A stretch of 64,000 nt of DNA from Calvatia gigantea (taxonomy: Eukaryota; Basidiomycota; Agaricomycetes; Agaricales; Lycoperdaceae): positions 930,001 through 994,000 of the forward strand of contig JACAAK010000012.1 in assembly GCA_025093985.1 (NCBI GenBank), read 5' to 3'. Made by a program: the position numbers and the translations under genes. Each line of letters opens with the position of its first letter. Positions within the stretch are counted from its first letter, which is position 1. Shown one piece after another: positions 34,801-45,731 of the stretch. The notes beneath the pieces were generated by a model. The model was not told the origin of the DNA and searched no databases. It saw nothing but the letters and a program-made list of their open reading frames with translations.

Positions 34801-35331
34801 GAATGACAGAGGTCCTTGCCAGTTGTGGAAACCGGAAGTGGCGCCACCCAACCTTCAAAGCTTCAACGTGGCGCACACCATCTAGGTCCAACCCGACTTG
34901 TCGGGACTAATCTGTTTACCCTCGCTGCTAACCAACGCAGCAGTCCTGATCCGCGCGAGGCTCTCGAAAGAAGCAAATCACTGCGTTTTTTAACCCAAGA
35001 TCAGGGGACTCGCAGCAGAGAGTTGCATCTCGTTGTTCCTGCAAAGTCCCGTCTCACAAATGCAGCGGCCCCGACCCAGAAACAGGAGCCAAGGTCCCTC
35101 GCTGACTGGTTCAAGATAGATAATACATGCCATGTTCTCAAAGAAAACCAGCCGTGGCTTCTTAAGTCCCACTGTAACAGAAGTTCAGGACACGAGGCAG
35201 CAGTCAGCCTTAGGATGTACACCAATGGACACAAAAAGGAAGCCTCCTCATTAGCGCGCCCATATCGTTTCTACCTTCCCGCCGCATCGGTCCCTTCAGC
35301 ATTGAGTCGGATAACAGCATTTTCTAGCTCC

Positions 35332-36296
35332 ATGATCGAATTCGAGGCCACCAATGCACTAGGTTCAGGGATAGCTCATGAGACTCCCGAATCTCAAACC
35401 GAAGCTGAGCCCAGGATCGTGTGCGATAACGAATACTACTTCCAGGAGGATCCTATGGCTGTCTTTCTGGTGAGTCGCCCGTAGCCGTGACAACGACAAC
35501 GCTCGGCTAACCTTGGATGTTGGCCCTTACAAGGTGGAGAATAACCTTTTCAGAATCCACCGCCATTTTCTTTTGGAAGGATCAGAGGTGTTTCGCGATA
35601 TGTTCGCATCTCCCGTAGAGGGAACAGGCCCTGAAGGCACCAGCAACAAACAGCCAATATCGTTGCCAGAAGTGACAAACGGGGAATTCAAGGCATTGCT
35701 GGATTATTTCTACCTACCGTTCGTATTTGACTATGTGACTCGCAGAATACTGCTTAATTGTAATTATTTCATTTCCTAGGCCTCATAGACAGTGGCACCC
35801 GACGGGTGACGAAGGAAAAAACTTGCAAATTTACCCTGACCTGCTCAGCATTGCCCACCGCTTCCTTTTCGACGAGATCTTCCAGTATGCTGTGGGAAAG
35901 CTTGAGCAGATGATGACAAGTATTCCCGCCATTCAAAGGTTCGTCCTTGGGCAGAAGTACGGTTTTAAAGAATGGATGTTCTCGGCGTACGAAAGCTGGC
36001 TCGATAGTGAGACCACTCCGACTGTCCAGGAACTTGAGACTTTAGGATTCGATAAGGCTGTTCGTTTAATGCAAGCAAGAGATGCGATGCACCATCATCA
36101 TTTGCAGGAGATAATAGCGGGGTGTAGGTGTACGTTGGAGGTCGACGTCACCCAAACCGAGCGCGTCATAATGTCACCAAAACGTAGCATTGCCATTGGT
36201 CACAAGCGTCCACTGGCAAGTCCTACCGTATTAATGACAACACAAATTGTCAGGCCGAGCGCCAAGGCATTTGTGCGACGTTTTTTTGAGTCGTAG
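35332..36296 (+). CDS. BTB/POZ domain protein 5 of 5
   Basis: Exons 35332-35469, 35534-35718 and 35780-36296 join in frame to 279 residues. Conserved: DNEYYFQEDPMAVFL, ENNLFRIHRHFLLEGSEVFR, SLPEVTNGEFKALLDYFYLP, IAHRFLFDEIFQYAVGKLEQ, LGQKYGFKEW. Between the helical half and the tail it has the CRCT segment corresponding to CKCT of copy 3, then a basic stretch (SPKRSIAIGHKR). The tail is SAKAFVRRFFES, the same pattern as the others with basic changes. Exon 2 has the same length (185 nt) as in copies 2 and 3. The start was chosen at the ATG that matches exon-1 length in copy 3 (138 nt). The open frame extends upstream without an ATG of good context, which is ignored here. Confidence 0.85.
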
Positions 36297-36959
36297 GTTA
36301 CATATATAACATAGGATTACGCCATCAGTTGTTTACACCGATGATCTCTCCAACGCTATGTCACGTATACCGGAATCTAATGTCACCGTAAGACCAAGCT
36401 CCCCATGTTGCCTCGCGTCATACATATGCTGCTGCCCCCCTCTTGATGCGTTTGTTCATTTGTACCCCTCCGCAGTGCTGAATACCACCTGCCGTTGTCG
36501 TTCTTTGCTATTCTCACAGTGTACCGAAGAACAAGTTTTATGTCATGCAAACAAGACAGTAGGAAACAAATTAATGCCAGTTTCCCATCAGTATCAGCAA
36601 ATCGAGATGAAGGACACCTCTAGAGCCACGCATTGCCACGCATTGATTCAGGATAGTACCAACCGTAGACCTTGCGTTCAATGTTCAATTCCTACAACTA
36701 GACGTAGTCCCAGTAGAGTTGTCGAGCGATGGGTGAGGAGGTTTTGAGGTCGTGGGTTACCTACCATTTGCCTAGTGTTGCGGTAAAGGTTTCCGACAGG
36801 CCCAGCAGGATATTACCCCACCACCAGGAGTGTCTGGAAGCCCTTGAGGCAGGAATAGACACAGAGTAGCAGATTATAGATTCGTCGATAGAATAGATTT
36901 AGTCACTAGTGAAGTCTGCCGTCGGTCCCACTTACAAAGTGGGATTATTTTTTTCAAAA

Positions 36960-37440
36960 ATCCCCCCGAAAATTTCACTGGAGAATGAGGCTGAAGTGCG
37001 AACGGTCCAAAGGATCGAGTTTCGTTAAATATACTGATTTGAGGGCAAAGGGTCAAAGGGGAGAAATTTCCATCGCAGGTTCATATGTCCATATAAAATC
37101 CCATGACAGGAAATACACTGGGTGTCGCGTAGCATATGCAGCCATCGCCAGTTCATTTACGACTAAAGCTAGTCTCCGGTGCGACTCCGTCCACCGGGCC
37201 AACCGCGTCCTCCAGGTCAAACGGTAAACTCTTGGGGTATCTAACCACCATTGTGTGTCCCCAGATGATGAAGATCCGAAGAGTCGACCGTTCCTGTCTG
37301 TCGGATATGTACCGAATACCGCCAGAGGGAAAATTTGAATACAACCAAAAAATTGACATCCAAGCCAACGGGTCGACTCAATCTCACACGAGGCGTCGGA
37401 TGGGTGGGGACGCAATACACGCAGAATATGTGCGACTTCA
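36960..37440. repeat. Array spacer module B, copy 3
   Basis: Third copy of module B, after BTB5, with the same order B then C as after BTB3. Confidence 0.55.
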
Positions 37441-37499
37441 TTGGGTCATAGAGCGAGGTCACGATACGAGGTGACGTAGGAAATGGGACCATAATCGTA

Positions 37500-37640
37500 C
37501 GAAATTAGTTATGGAGGTGGGGTATATAGCAAACCTTGATTTTTCTAATTCTTGTCCGGTCACCAAGTTGAGCTATGAGGTAAGGAACATGAAGCAACGA
37601 GGCACGAGCTGCCTGTATATATATACGCGGGCGTACATAA
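37500..37640 (+). repeat. Array module C, copy 2 (no BTB gene after it)
   Basis: Nearly identical to 32405-32545, but the sequence diverges abruptly at about 37640 and no BTB exon follows. It marks the right edge of the array: a promoter-like piece left behind. Confidence 0.6.
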
Positions 37641-40600
37641 TAAGTATCGTATCGAGTGAGAGGGACGTAAGGAGTCAATCTAAAGCCAGGTACGCGCGCC
37701 CGTCTTGGTTAGCACATACTTCGTTTAGAGGCCGGAGGGAAACACCGTATAGAGTGCAACCTTTCAAGTTTGACAAGGTAAGAGAAACGACTAAGCTTTA
37801 GCAAAAAAGCTAAACCCGGGATGCCGTATCGATAATAAACAGTAACACGTCAACCGGCAAGCGAAACTTTGTAGGCGCAGGTGGGTCCCCAGATTGCGGG
37901 CATGAGGCAGGTAACTGAAAGATTGATCTTCCAACGCGTAGTGGGTGCCTTCTCGGCCAATCAAGTAGTACTGGTTACTGGTGGACACGTCATGGACGGG
38001 CCGACGTGGAAAACGGAGCATACATGATGCACGAGGAAGTGGTACCGTGAGGGTTTTTTTTTGTGGGTCCTCGAGCGCTCGGATGACTGAGGAATGCATT
38101 TCGCGTATTTGTGTGCCGGTAGAAAGGCTTCCGAGTTAGTGGGACCCTGACCTGTCGGAAGAACGATCGAAAGTTTGGAGCGGTGGGCGCGCCGCTTGGA
38201 GGGCCAAGGTAGTGGAAAATGAAAGGGATGGAAGGGGTGAAGGCTGAGCTCGAGGCATGGGATCTATTGCGCCTTAGATTCATTTTATTGCCAGCGAAGA
38301 CCAGACCTGAAGGAGGAGAGGACGGTGGGTCGGTAGTGTGAGTTCCGAAGGTGGTTCGGGTGTTGATGGCGATGGGGTTATCTATCTTCTCGAAGAATCA
38401 AAAAGTGATACGTGAATCAAAATTAATTGGCAAGAAAGCCTCCGGTATGCGTGGTGATAACGATACGCCACATTCAAGCCAGGTCGTGAGTAGTTCATAC
38501 GAGCACCCGGAAATTGTCCAGTAAGCCAAACAAGAACCACCATACCGCACACATATCACCGGGAAGGCAGGTTCCGCTGCGAAAAAGAAGTAAGATTAAT
38601 AGGTTACTCAGATCATAGGTCCACAACTTCTATAAGCGAGAGGTCCACGTTCAGGGATACAAGGGCGAGAACGGGCACACAGCAAATCAAGTCAGGTGTT
38701 CAGGTGATTAAACGGTGTGGCGTCAACGGGTGGACGCGAGGATGGCCGGGTTATTTTTGGTCGCTACATCATCATCACTCACGCATCGCTCGACGACTGC
38801 CGAAAGTGAAACAAGCTAGGAAGATCGTACACTGAGAGAAGGAACGTGAGGATAAGCAAACTAAATCGGGACAAAACAAACTTACCATGGATCCGGACAC
38901 TAAACTCTGAAAATTTGGGCAATGGCGTTGACCAATGGACCGGGCCTGGGAATATCAGGAGGCGTTGGAGGAGTCCATTGTGCCATTCGGGGTTCGTGCC
39001 CAAGTGGACTTCAACTATGGACAACGTGAGGCGTGTTATGCTTGCCAACAAAACAAGGCCGATGATCACGTTGAAAGTTAAACAGGGAGATAAGGGCGGA
39101 GTGTTTAATCCTTATTGACTGTTGACTGCGCGAGCCGGACGAATAACTCACCTCGTGTCGATACATCGATCGTTCGAATTTCCCCTGCGCAACACAGCAA
39201 CGACAACAACAACCCAGCGGCTCGGCGAAACAGAAGAATTCCGAAGAAGTCGTCGAGTACACTTAAACCTAGAGTCACCTAGAACAATGCAGGACCGGAT
39301 CCATATTAACGGGAATGCACGGTCCATTGTGTGTAGTTATGCTCAAGAACCCCCAAGTACTTCCGAGAGACATTGACAGGTCCATCCTTCGAAGACGGAC
39401 AACGAAAATATCCACGAAGTCGGAGCTCAACAGCTTTTGGGGGCATCTGGCAGATTTTAAGCTTCCGCAATGCTGTTAAAACATGGACAGGTGCGATCGG
39501 CGCCTATATGTGTGATTACTCCTCACTAGCACTGCGAAGTCATGAGGTATTAATAGGTAAAACGGAAATATAACGTGAGCGTATAGGGGGGGATGGGGGG
39601 GGGGGGGGAAGGAAAGATCCGATAGGGCCAAGCGGTGAGAGGCGGACGGATGGGGTATGGAAATCTGGAACAAAAAAAAAAATATAGTCATAATTCCACG
39701 GGCTATGAAATTACGAGTCACAGAAATTGTAAGCACGGATAGAAGACGGCCAGCGTGTGTGTTGCGGAAATGTAATGTAATGAGCGATCGTAGCGAATGG
39801 AATTTATGGGGTAATGTGAATGTGAATTTTGCGCGCGGCGTTGTGATGGATAAGAAGGCTGTGGAATGAGATGGAAACAGATAGTGCGTGTGCGTTTCGG
39901 AACTCGAGTCCACAGAAGAATGACCACGAAGTTTTTCCCATGTGAAGGGCCACCAATCCCACCACATCAACGAATAGTTGGAACGCGGACATGTGTGACG
40001 CAGCGAGGTTGATGTTAACTCAAAAAATAGGGAGCAATAGGAGGCGACGTCAGGTGAGCGCCGACAGTTTTAGAATATGTGTGTGTGTGGGGGGGGGGGG
40101 GGGGCCAATGCGCTCATCTGAAGGTGGAGGGAATCAGAACGCGTGAAAACACGTCCCAGAGGAGGGGCAGATGACAGTAGCGCTGTGGATAGGGGGGTTA
40201 ACTTGTCAGATGTTAGGCAAGAGGCGCTCGTTTACGGCATTGGTCCATAAATGACTCGGAGAAGCAATGGAGAATCATACGCTAGTCCGTTGCTCCAGTC
40301 CCTCTTGCGTTGCTGCGTGCTCGGCAGTCGGGTTAGCAGCAGGAGTGACGTGTAAGCGTGGGTCCGTGGGTGTCAGGAAGGTTCTGCGGAAGGAGAAGTT
40401 GTAAAGGTTCAGCATGGAGGGTCTAGCATTGTGAGAATAATCTTCATTCTGCGACTCCATTCCGAAAGAGAGAGTAAGCACGCAAAGGAAATGAGTAACG
40501 GAGGGAGAGACTATAGATAGAGTGGCTTGATTATTGTTTGATTAATGTGCCGTACATAGTGGGTATTCTGGATGGAGTGAGTATGGAGTGCTACCCCAGA

Positions 40601-41159
40601 GGTAGGGTAGGAATACAAGGAGGACCGGAGGAGGACATAGCAACGGTATGAAAGTGGGTGTTGAAGAGAGAACAAGAGCAAGCCCACGAGTGTTAGTGAA
40701 TGCTTGAACCTGATAAACATTTGGCTTCAAAGGAACGGCCGTTGAGAGAACAAAGTCATGGCCGCATTTGGAACACTCATTAAGCTGTTCAGTTCGACCT
40801 AAATTAGGAAATCCCGCAAATACTGCAAATTTACTGCTTGCGCGTGTCGCATGGCCAACTTACAGATCGGAGATGCATTGCTGCAAGAAATGATTATTAT
40901 TATTTTTACACCAGCTCTAGCTATACTGGAAAAATGAGGCATTTATGTCAAAAGACACGACACAGGCCTGCGATTGTAGATCGAATACAAGGACACAGGG
41001 ACGTGAAGAAGCGAGAAATGTGTGTTTAGCCGAAAAAGGATGGAGCGACAAAGGAACGTCCAGAAAGGGGAAGAGGATCTTGTTCTCGATATGTCTGCAG
41101 CCTGACATATAAAATGTCGAGACATTTCCTGTCGTCCTCCAATAACCCTCACAACTACA
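37641..41159. other. 3.5-kb gene-poor region upstream of clp1
   Basis: No convincing gene; the longest frame (164 codons, minus, 39476-39970) is low complexity and has no domain. Notable are two long G tracts, at about 39585-39608 and 40090-40105, the second after a GT repeat. It probably contains the regulatory region of the clp1-like gene, whose homologues are developmentally controlled. Confidence 0.45.
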
Positions 41160-42050
41160 ATGTTCCAAGTCGCATCCCACCCCTCTGCATTCGCTCTCCA
41201 CTCTCACGGCCAATACAAGGCCCAGCAGCAGCAGCAGCAGCAGCAGCAGTACATCCCACAACCCGCCAGCTCAGTTCAACTGCCCCGCACTCTCTCTCGT
41301 CCAACTTTCACAGAGGTATCTCGCGACGCTATCCTCGCTGCATCTCCAGAACTCGCAGATGTGCCCTTGGAATACATCCGTCGTAGTCTGCGCACACGGC
41401 CACATGCCATGCTCAATGGCATCAACGCGCTTTCTCTTCCACCTTCGCTGTCTCGTTCGCAGCTCTCCTCCGCAATCAAGGTCCCTGTTCGGGCCTCTTC
41501 TTCTGGCGAAACAACATACCCAACCCATGTTCTTGCCATTTCTTCATCAAAATCACCCTCTTCGTCAGAGCAGGTGTCCATCTTCCCAGTACACGCACTT
41601 TCTCTAGCTGCCAACTGTGCGCGTCTTCCCGTCCTACCTTCCTCTAATCCAACACCTTCCGCCAACGGGAACCTCACGCTTCCAGTGCTACCTCTCTCCC
41701 TTCCTTCCCCAGCCGCATTTACCGTCATTCACGGCTATCTCTATACCCACCGCCTAGACGCAGTCATGTCCGCTCTCGGCTTCCCATCAAACGCTTTTAA
41801 CCAGAGCCTCACCCACCAGGCTGTCCGCGCTGCCCTCCAGTCCTCAGATACCCTCCACCAGTTCTCCCTCCGCCTTTGCCAGCATGCAGGGGGCAACCTC
41901 AGCACATTGACGGCCCTTACTGCCCGTGTCAAGGATCTCTGGCATGATCTTGTCTGTCTCGGACTTTACGAGCCAGAGCTCTGGGATACCCTTGACCTCG
42001 CCTGGGAGATTCTACTCGGTGCACTCAATATGGCTGCTGCCGCCAACTAA
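41160..42050 (+). CDS. clp1: Clp1-like protein (clampless1 homologue)
   Basis: Single-exon gene of 296 residues. Clp1 of Coprinopsis and Ustilago is needed for clamp formation and dikaryotic development downstream of the A mating-type homeodomain proteins. Residues 22-30 are nine glutamines, coded by nine pure CAG codons. The conserved part starts PRPTFTEVSRDAILAASPEL ending VPLEYIRRSL, then MLNGINALSLP. The later part has FPVHALSLAANCARLP, LPLSLPSPAAFTVIHGYLYT, LHQFSLRLCQHAGG and VKDLWHDLVCLGLYEPELWD, closing with a helix DLAWEILLGALNMAA. This layout and the LYxPELWDTLDLAWE stretch match what is known of Clp1 proteins. Neighbouring DJ-1 gene is on the same strand, 524 bp downstream. The region before it is gene-poor for 3.5 kb. 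Confidence 0.8.
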   Translation: MFQVASHPSAFALHSHGQYKAQQQQQQQQQYIPQPASSVQLPRTLSRPTFTEVSRDAILAASPELADVPLEYIRRSLRTRPHAMLNGINALSLPPSLSRSQLSSAIKVPVRASSSGETTYPTHVLAISSSKSPSSSEQVSIFPVHALSLAANCARLPVLPSSNPTPSANGNLTLPVLPLSLPSPAAFTVIHGYLYTHRLDAVMSALGFPSNAFNQSLTHQAVRAALQSSDTLHQFSLRLCQHAGGNLSTLTALTARVKDLWHDLVCLGLYEPELWDTLDLAWEILLGALNMAAAAN

Positions 42051-42574
42051 GCAGAAGCCAACTGCATCCGCCGCGTCTTCTTTCTTCTTACTATCAACCA
42101 AAATTCTGGTCAACAAGTTCTACTACTATACCCGACTGTTTTTTAAAACCCCGAACGCGCACCTGGCTCGTGATTCGACCATTTCCCGTTGTTCATCTTT
42201 CCCCCCCCCCCTCTTTCTCTCTTTCTCTCTTAATCAACCTACCTGCTGTATCATAGGGTTACCCCGGATAGATCTGCCCACCCACAACAACTTTGTATCG
42301 ATTTTTCCTCCCGCTTCTCGACTACATTTTTACCCGTATATCCACCTTCGTAATTACTCTGCGTCTTGTTTTTGTCCCCCCCCCCCTTCCCCTGTCACAT
42401 TTGTAGCCATAAACCCGGTTTCGAGTTTGTTCCTTCATTTTAACTTCCCCCTTACATACTTTAATCGTACGCCAACAAAATTAAAATGGGATATTTGATG
42501 ACTTACATATCAAAATGACGTCACTCGCGAAAAGTCCTCTTCTTGTCATTTACCGCTCACTTCCAACAACAACC
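42051..42574 (+). other. Intergenic, pyrimidine-rich, between clp1-like and DJ-1 genes
   Basis: Contains C/T tracts (42202-42235 and 42378-42392) typical of fungal promoters and 3' regions. The pyrimidine stretch before 42575 probably belongs to the DJ-1 promoter. No gene is seen. Confidence 0.5.
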
Positions 42575-43574
42575 ATGAGCTCACCGAAGAAAGCGCTCGT
42601 ACTCATAGCAGATGGTACTGAAGAAATGGAATTGTCAGTACATCCGATCTTCACTTTATACGACGTGAAGCTAACCTTCAACAATATATAGTACGATAAC
42701 TTATGATACCCTCGTTCGAGGCGGTATCGCGGCTACATCTGCATATGTCTCCGCCTCTACCCCAGCTGCCTTAGTCGACCCAACAGCTGCTGCAGCAGGT
42801 GGTCAAGGCCAAGTAACACTCCTCAATCCACCCACGGCGAAATGTTCCCGCGGCGTCAGGATCATGCCTGATATTTACTTCGAGCCTTCTGGGAAAGGGT
42901 TTGGTCCCGTGAGTCTACTTTAACTCTCGATGTTTTGGGATATTAGGTGTTTACCTTAGGTATGTGTCATGCTTATAGGACAAGTATGATTTACTAGTGA
43001 TCCCGGGTGGTGCGAAAGGCGCGGAAACGATGTCGAAGGATATTGGCGTCCAAAGGCTCGTGAGGGATTATTTGGAAAAGGGAAAGTATGTCGGCATGAT
43101 CTGTGCAGGTATTGTAGTTGCTTTGTCATTAGAACGGGGGGGGGGGGAAGAGGCTAATTGTGGTGGATATGTAGGGAGTTTGGCTGCGAAGACTTCCGGT
43201 CTTCCATCTCAACCACTCACATCCCACCCGGGCGTTAAAAATGAACTTGAACAGTCATTCGAATATTCCGAACAGCCAGTCGTTGTCTCTGGGAGACTTG
43301 TCACGAGGTAAACTTCTTCTGTACTCCTGCTTTGTTCGGTGCACTGGCTGAGTCCTGTCTCCGTCTTCGTCTCGTCCCTGCCCCTGTCAGCCGAGGCCCA
43401 GGTATGTCGGCATTTCCGTTTTATTAATCACGGAAAGAGTTCATCATACATATGTCATCATTGACAGGAACGGCATTTCCATTCGCACTGGCCCTTGTGG
43501 AACTTCTTGTCGGCTCGGAGAAGAGAAGGGAGATAACGGGGCCTATGGTTTTCCCTTCTGACACTCCTTGGTAA
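42575..43574 (+). CDS. DJ-1/PfpI family protein (six exons, one of 11 nt)
   Basis: DJ-1-type proteins are small cytosolic oxidative-stress proteins reported as glyoxalase III or deglycase. Exons 42575-42633, 42692-42908, 42979-43108, 43175-43307, 43391-43401 and 43468-43574 join in phase to 218 residues. Seen: LVLIADGTEEMEF with the conserved Glu, VIPGGAKGAETM, the nucleophile elbow MICAG (Cys106 of human DJ-1), and, only after splicing in the 11-nt microexon, LVTSRGPGTAFPFALALVE, the hallmark TSRGPGT strand. Without the microexon the frame would stop early. It has an insertion of about 25 residues (VSASTPAALVDPTAAAAGG) compared with the 189-residue human protein. Convergent with the F-box gene 115 bp away. 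The exact reaction is not shown by sequence. Confidence 0.9.
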
Positions 43575-43688
43575 ACATCGTGATTGTATTTGTGGCGCAA
43601 AACGTTGAACATAGCCTCGTAACATCGATCCAATATACCGTGTACTATTACCGTATCGTAAAATAGTCTGTCTCTCAAACGGCAACTC

Positions 43689-45566
43689 TTACGTCCGCAC
43701 AACCAAAAACTGCTCTGGTACATCTGGAGATTCATACGGTCCTAGATAGAGCTCACACTCCATCTCACCACCCTCCTTAACAACGATTCTTCGATTAACC
43801 TGTAACCGACCAACTTGGTTCAGAAAAATCAGTGGGGATGGTTACATGAAGAAACACTAACGTGCCACACACGCGCGTTACACCCGAACTGTGTCAACAT
43901 AGGGTTCGCACAACGTCGAATGAACCGGAGGGCATGGTGGAGAGATAGTACTGGAACACCACCATCTTCGTCGTGTGCTTCAAGTGGGTAGTTTACATGC
44001 ACTGTGCGGAGAGATTTGGCAAGATGTATGCAATCTGCTAATTCGTCCTAGATATTAAGAATAATTCTAATCAATGAACTTGCGTTTGTCCTTGTGTAGG
44101 CGGGAACTCACCAAACCACCAGGTTCGACAACGACGAAAAATTCTTGCATGCTGGTACAGCTCTTACATATCTCTCTAATCACATCCATCCCAATCAACA
44201 TCCGGTGTACGCTTATCCGCCGTAGTCGTGTCCCATGAAGTCGCACCAAGCCGAGAAAGAAATCAGTAGTTGCAGGGCAGGTTTCGATAAACACGTGGGG
44301 GCTGTAGATTTGGAAACGTTCAAGGCGGGGTGTGTGCTGGAGGACTGTAAGAATGGTTGTGGTATATTTTAATAAGTTTGTGGCGGGTGAGAGGCCTGCA
44401 TATTCCTGTGGTAGCGGCGGGGAAGAGATAAGATGTAAAGGCGGGATGGAAAGTGTAATCGAACGCAAATTTCGGAGGGGATGTGTGTTTGTGCTAGACG
44501 TTGGGAGGAGTTGTGTAAGGTCCTAGAAGTTGTGAATACATATGAGTATCCTTGGTTCAATATACACAGGTCTAGAGGTTGCGCACAAATCGTGGAGAAA
44601 CACTCTCCAAACCCAGAGTCATAATCCCCGTTTCATTTTCGTTTAACACTGCATGGACACCCCTGTGCGTGACTTTTGGACACCCGGTTAGCTGGAAGGA
44701 CTCGAGCTTCTTGAGAGAAGGTGCCATGCGGATCAAGATATCGTCCGTAATTCGCGGTGACATCTACATATCGTAGAACCGGCCGCCGTCCATACATTAA
44801 CAATTGTTGGAAAATGGAGAGACTGAAGGGCGCACCTTACATATCACATTTAAATTCCTCAGGGTACCATCGAGTACCTTCACCCATTCTTCTAGAATAT
44901 TGACAACCTCGGTGGTAGGCATGATGATACTGATCTTGGTTAGCCCAACGGAAGTGTACCAATAATCTGGGATCGTAGAAGTCTGAATGGTTTCCATTAA
45001 TTTCTAGCTCTCGCAGAAAACTGGGTGGTGACGACGTTGTGGTGGCATTGTTATCATAAGAGGAGGGAGTTTGCCGCCGCGAGAGCGCGAGAAGTATATC
45101 GGAAGTCAACGACCCGTCTCGGGTCCATGAACATGACTGTAGGCTGGTGCAGTTATCAAGACCTTGGAGTATGGACTCTGAAATCTCTTCTATGTACTGT
45201 TTTTTTGGAAAGTCCCGGATTTCTGGGAGAAAGTATGTTGGAGGAATGCAGCTTGGCGTGGAAGTGGGACGAACCGAGTCGGTGGACGTATCTTGCAAGA
45301 TGCGGGCAGGATGCTAAGGTGCGGAATAATTGGGTAAACTGTCACCTCCGTGAGTTGGGTCCCTCCGGCTTGGGAAATCTTGAACCTACTCTGGTCTTTG
45401 CCTCTCTATGCCACGAATAAATCGATGTTCGCCTGTACAGGAGCGGTATTGTTGAATGGTAGAATTTTCGGTTCACTAGCGCAGTCCTCGTGAGGTAGTG
45501 CACCTTCGGCAGATACTCGAGGATTTCGGGAAGAAGCTCAAGCGGCAGGTCGGGTCTGAGGGACAT
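43689..45566 (-). CDS. F-box protein with leucine-rich-repeat-like region
   Basis: Starts MSLRPDLPLELLPEILEYLP, an F-box (about residues 5-45: LPLELLPEIL, LTRTALVNRKFYHSTIPLLY), which would bind Skp1 in an SCF ubiquitin ligase. Short introns separate exons carrying QLFRTLASCPHLARYVHRLG, EIRDFPKKQYIEEI, LREL followed by EINGNH, LTKISIIMPTTEVVNILEEW, and LESFQLTGCPKVTHRG, an LRR-like pattern typical of Agaricomycete F-box families. The last exons are only found by splicing: after VVVEPGGL a GTGAGT donor leads to DELADCIHLAKSLRTVHVNY, then FIRRCANPMLTQFGCNARVW, and finally GPYESPDVPEQFLVVRT. A frame read without that intron would end early at 44067. The exact borders of two central exons are uncertain. 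Targets are unknown. Confidence 0.8.
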
Positions 45567-45731
45567 AATATCAAAGGCTCAAACACAACAGGTCTGGTGC
45601 GAGTAAAGAAAATGCCGACTATAGGTTGTATTTGTCATTGCCATCAACATTGAAGCTTGAAGTCGCGACACATGGCACACAGAAAACTAAATACAAAAGC
45701 TACATGGGAATCTACAACGAAAATTTGATGT

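Noticed and set aside
34816..35484. 222-codon plus-strand frame upstream of and through BTB5 exon 1
   Set aside because: Only its last 46 codons (from 35332) match the BTB exon 1; the rest matches the non-coding module D of other copies, where it has stops.
39476..39970. 164-codon minus-strand frame
   Set aside because: Low-complexity, no domain, includes the complement of a G tract.
41276..41728. 150-codon minus-strand frame opposite the Clp1-like gene
   Set aside because: Antisense shadow; the plus frame has a recognisable protein.
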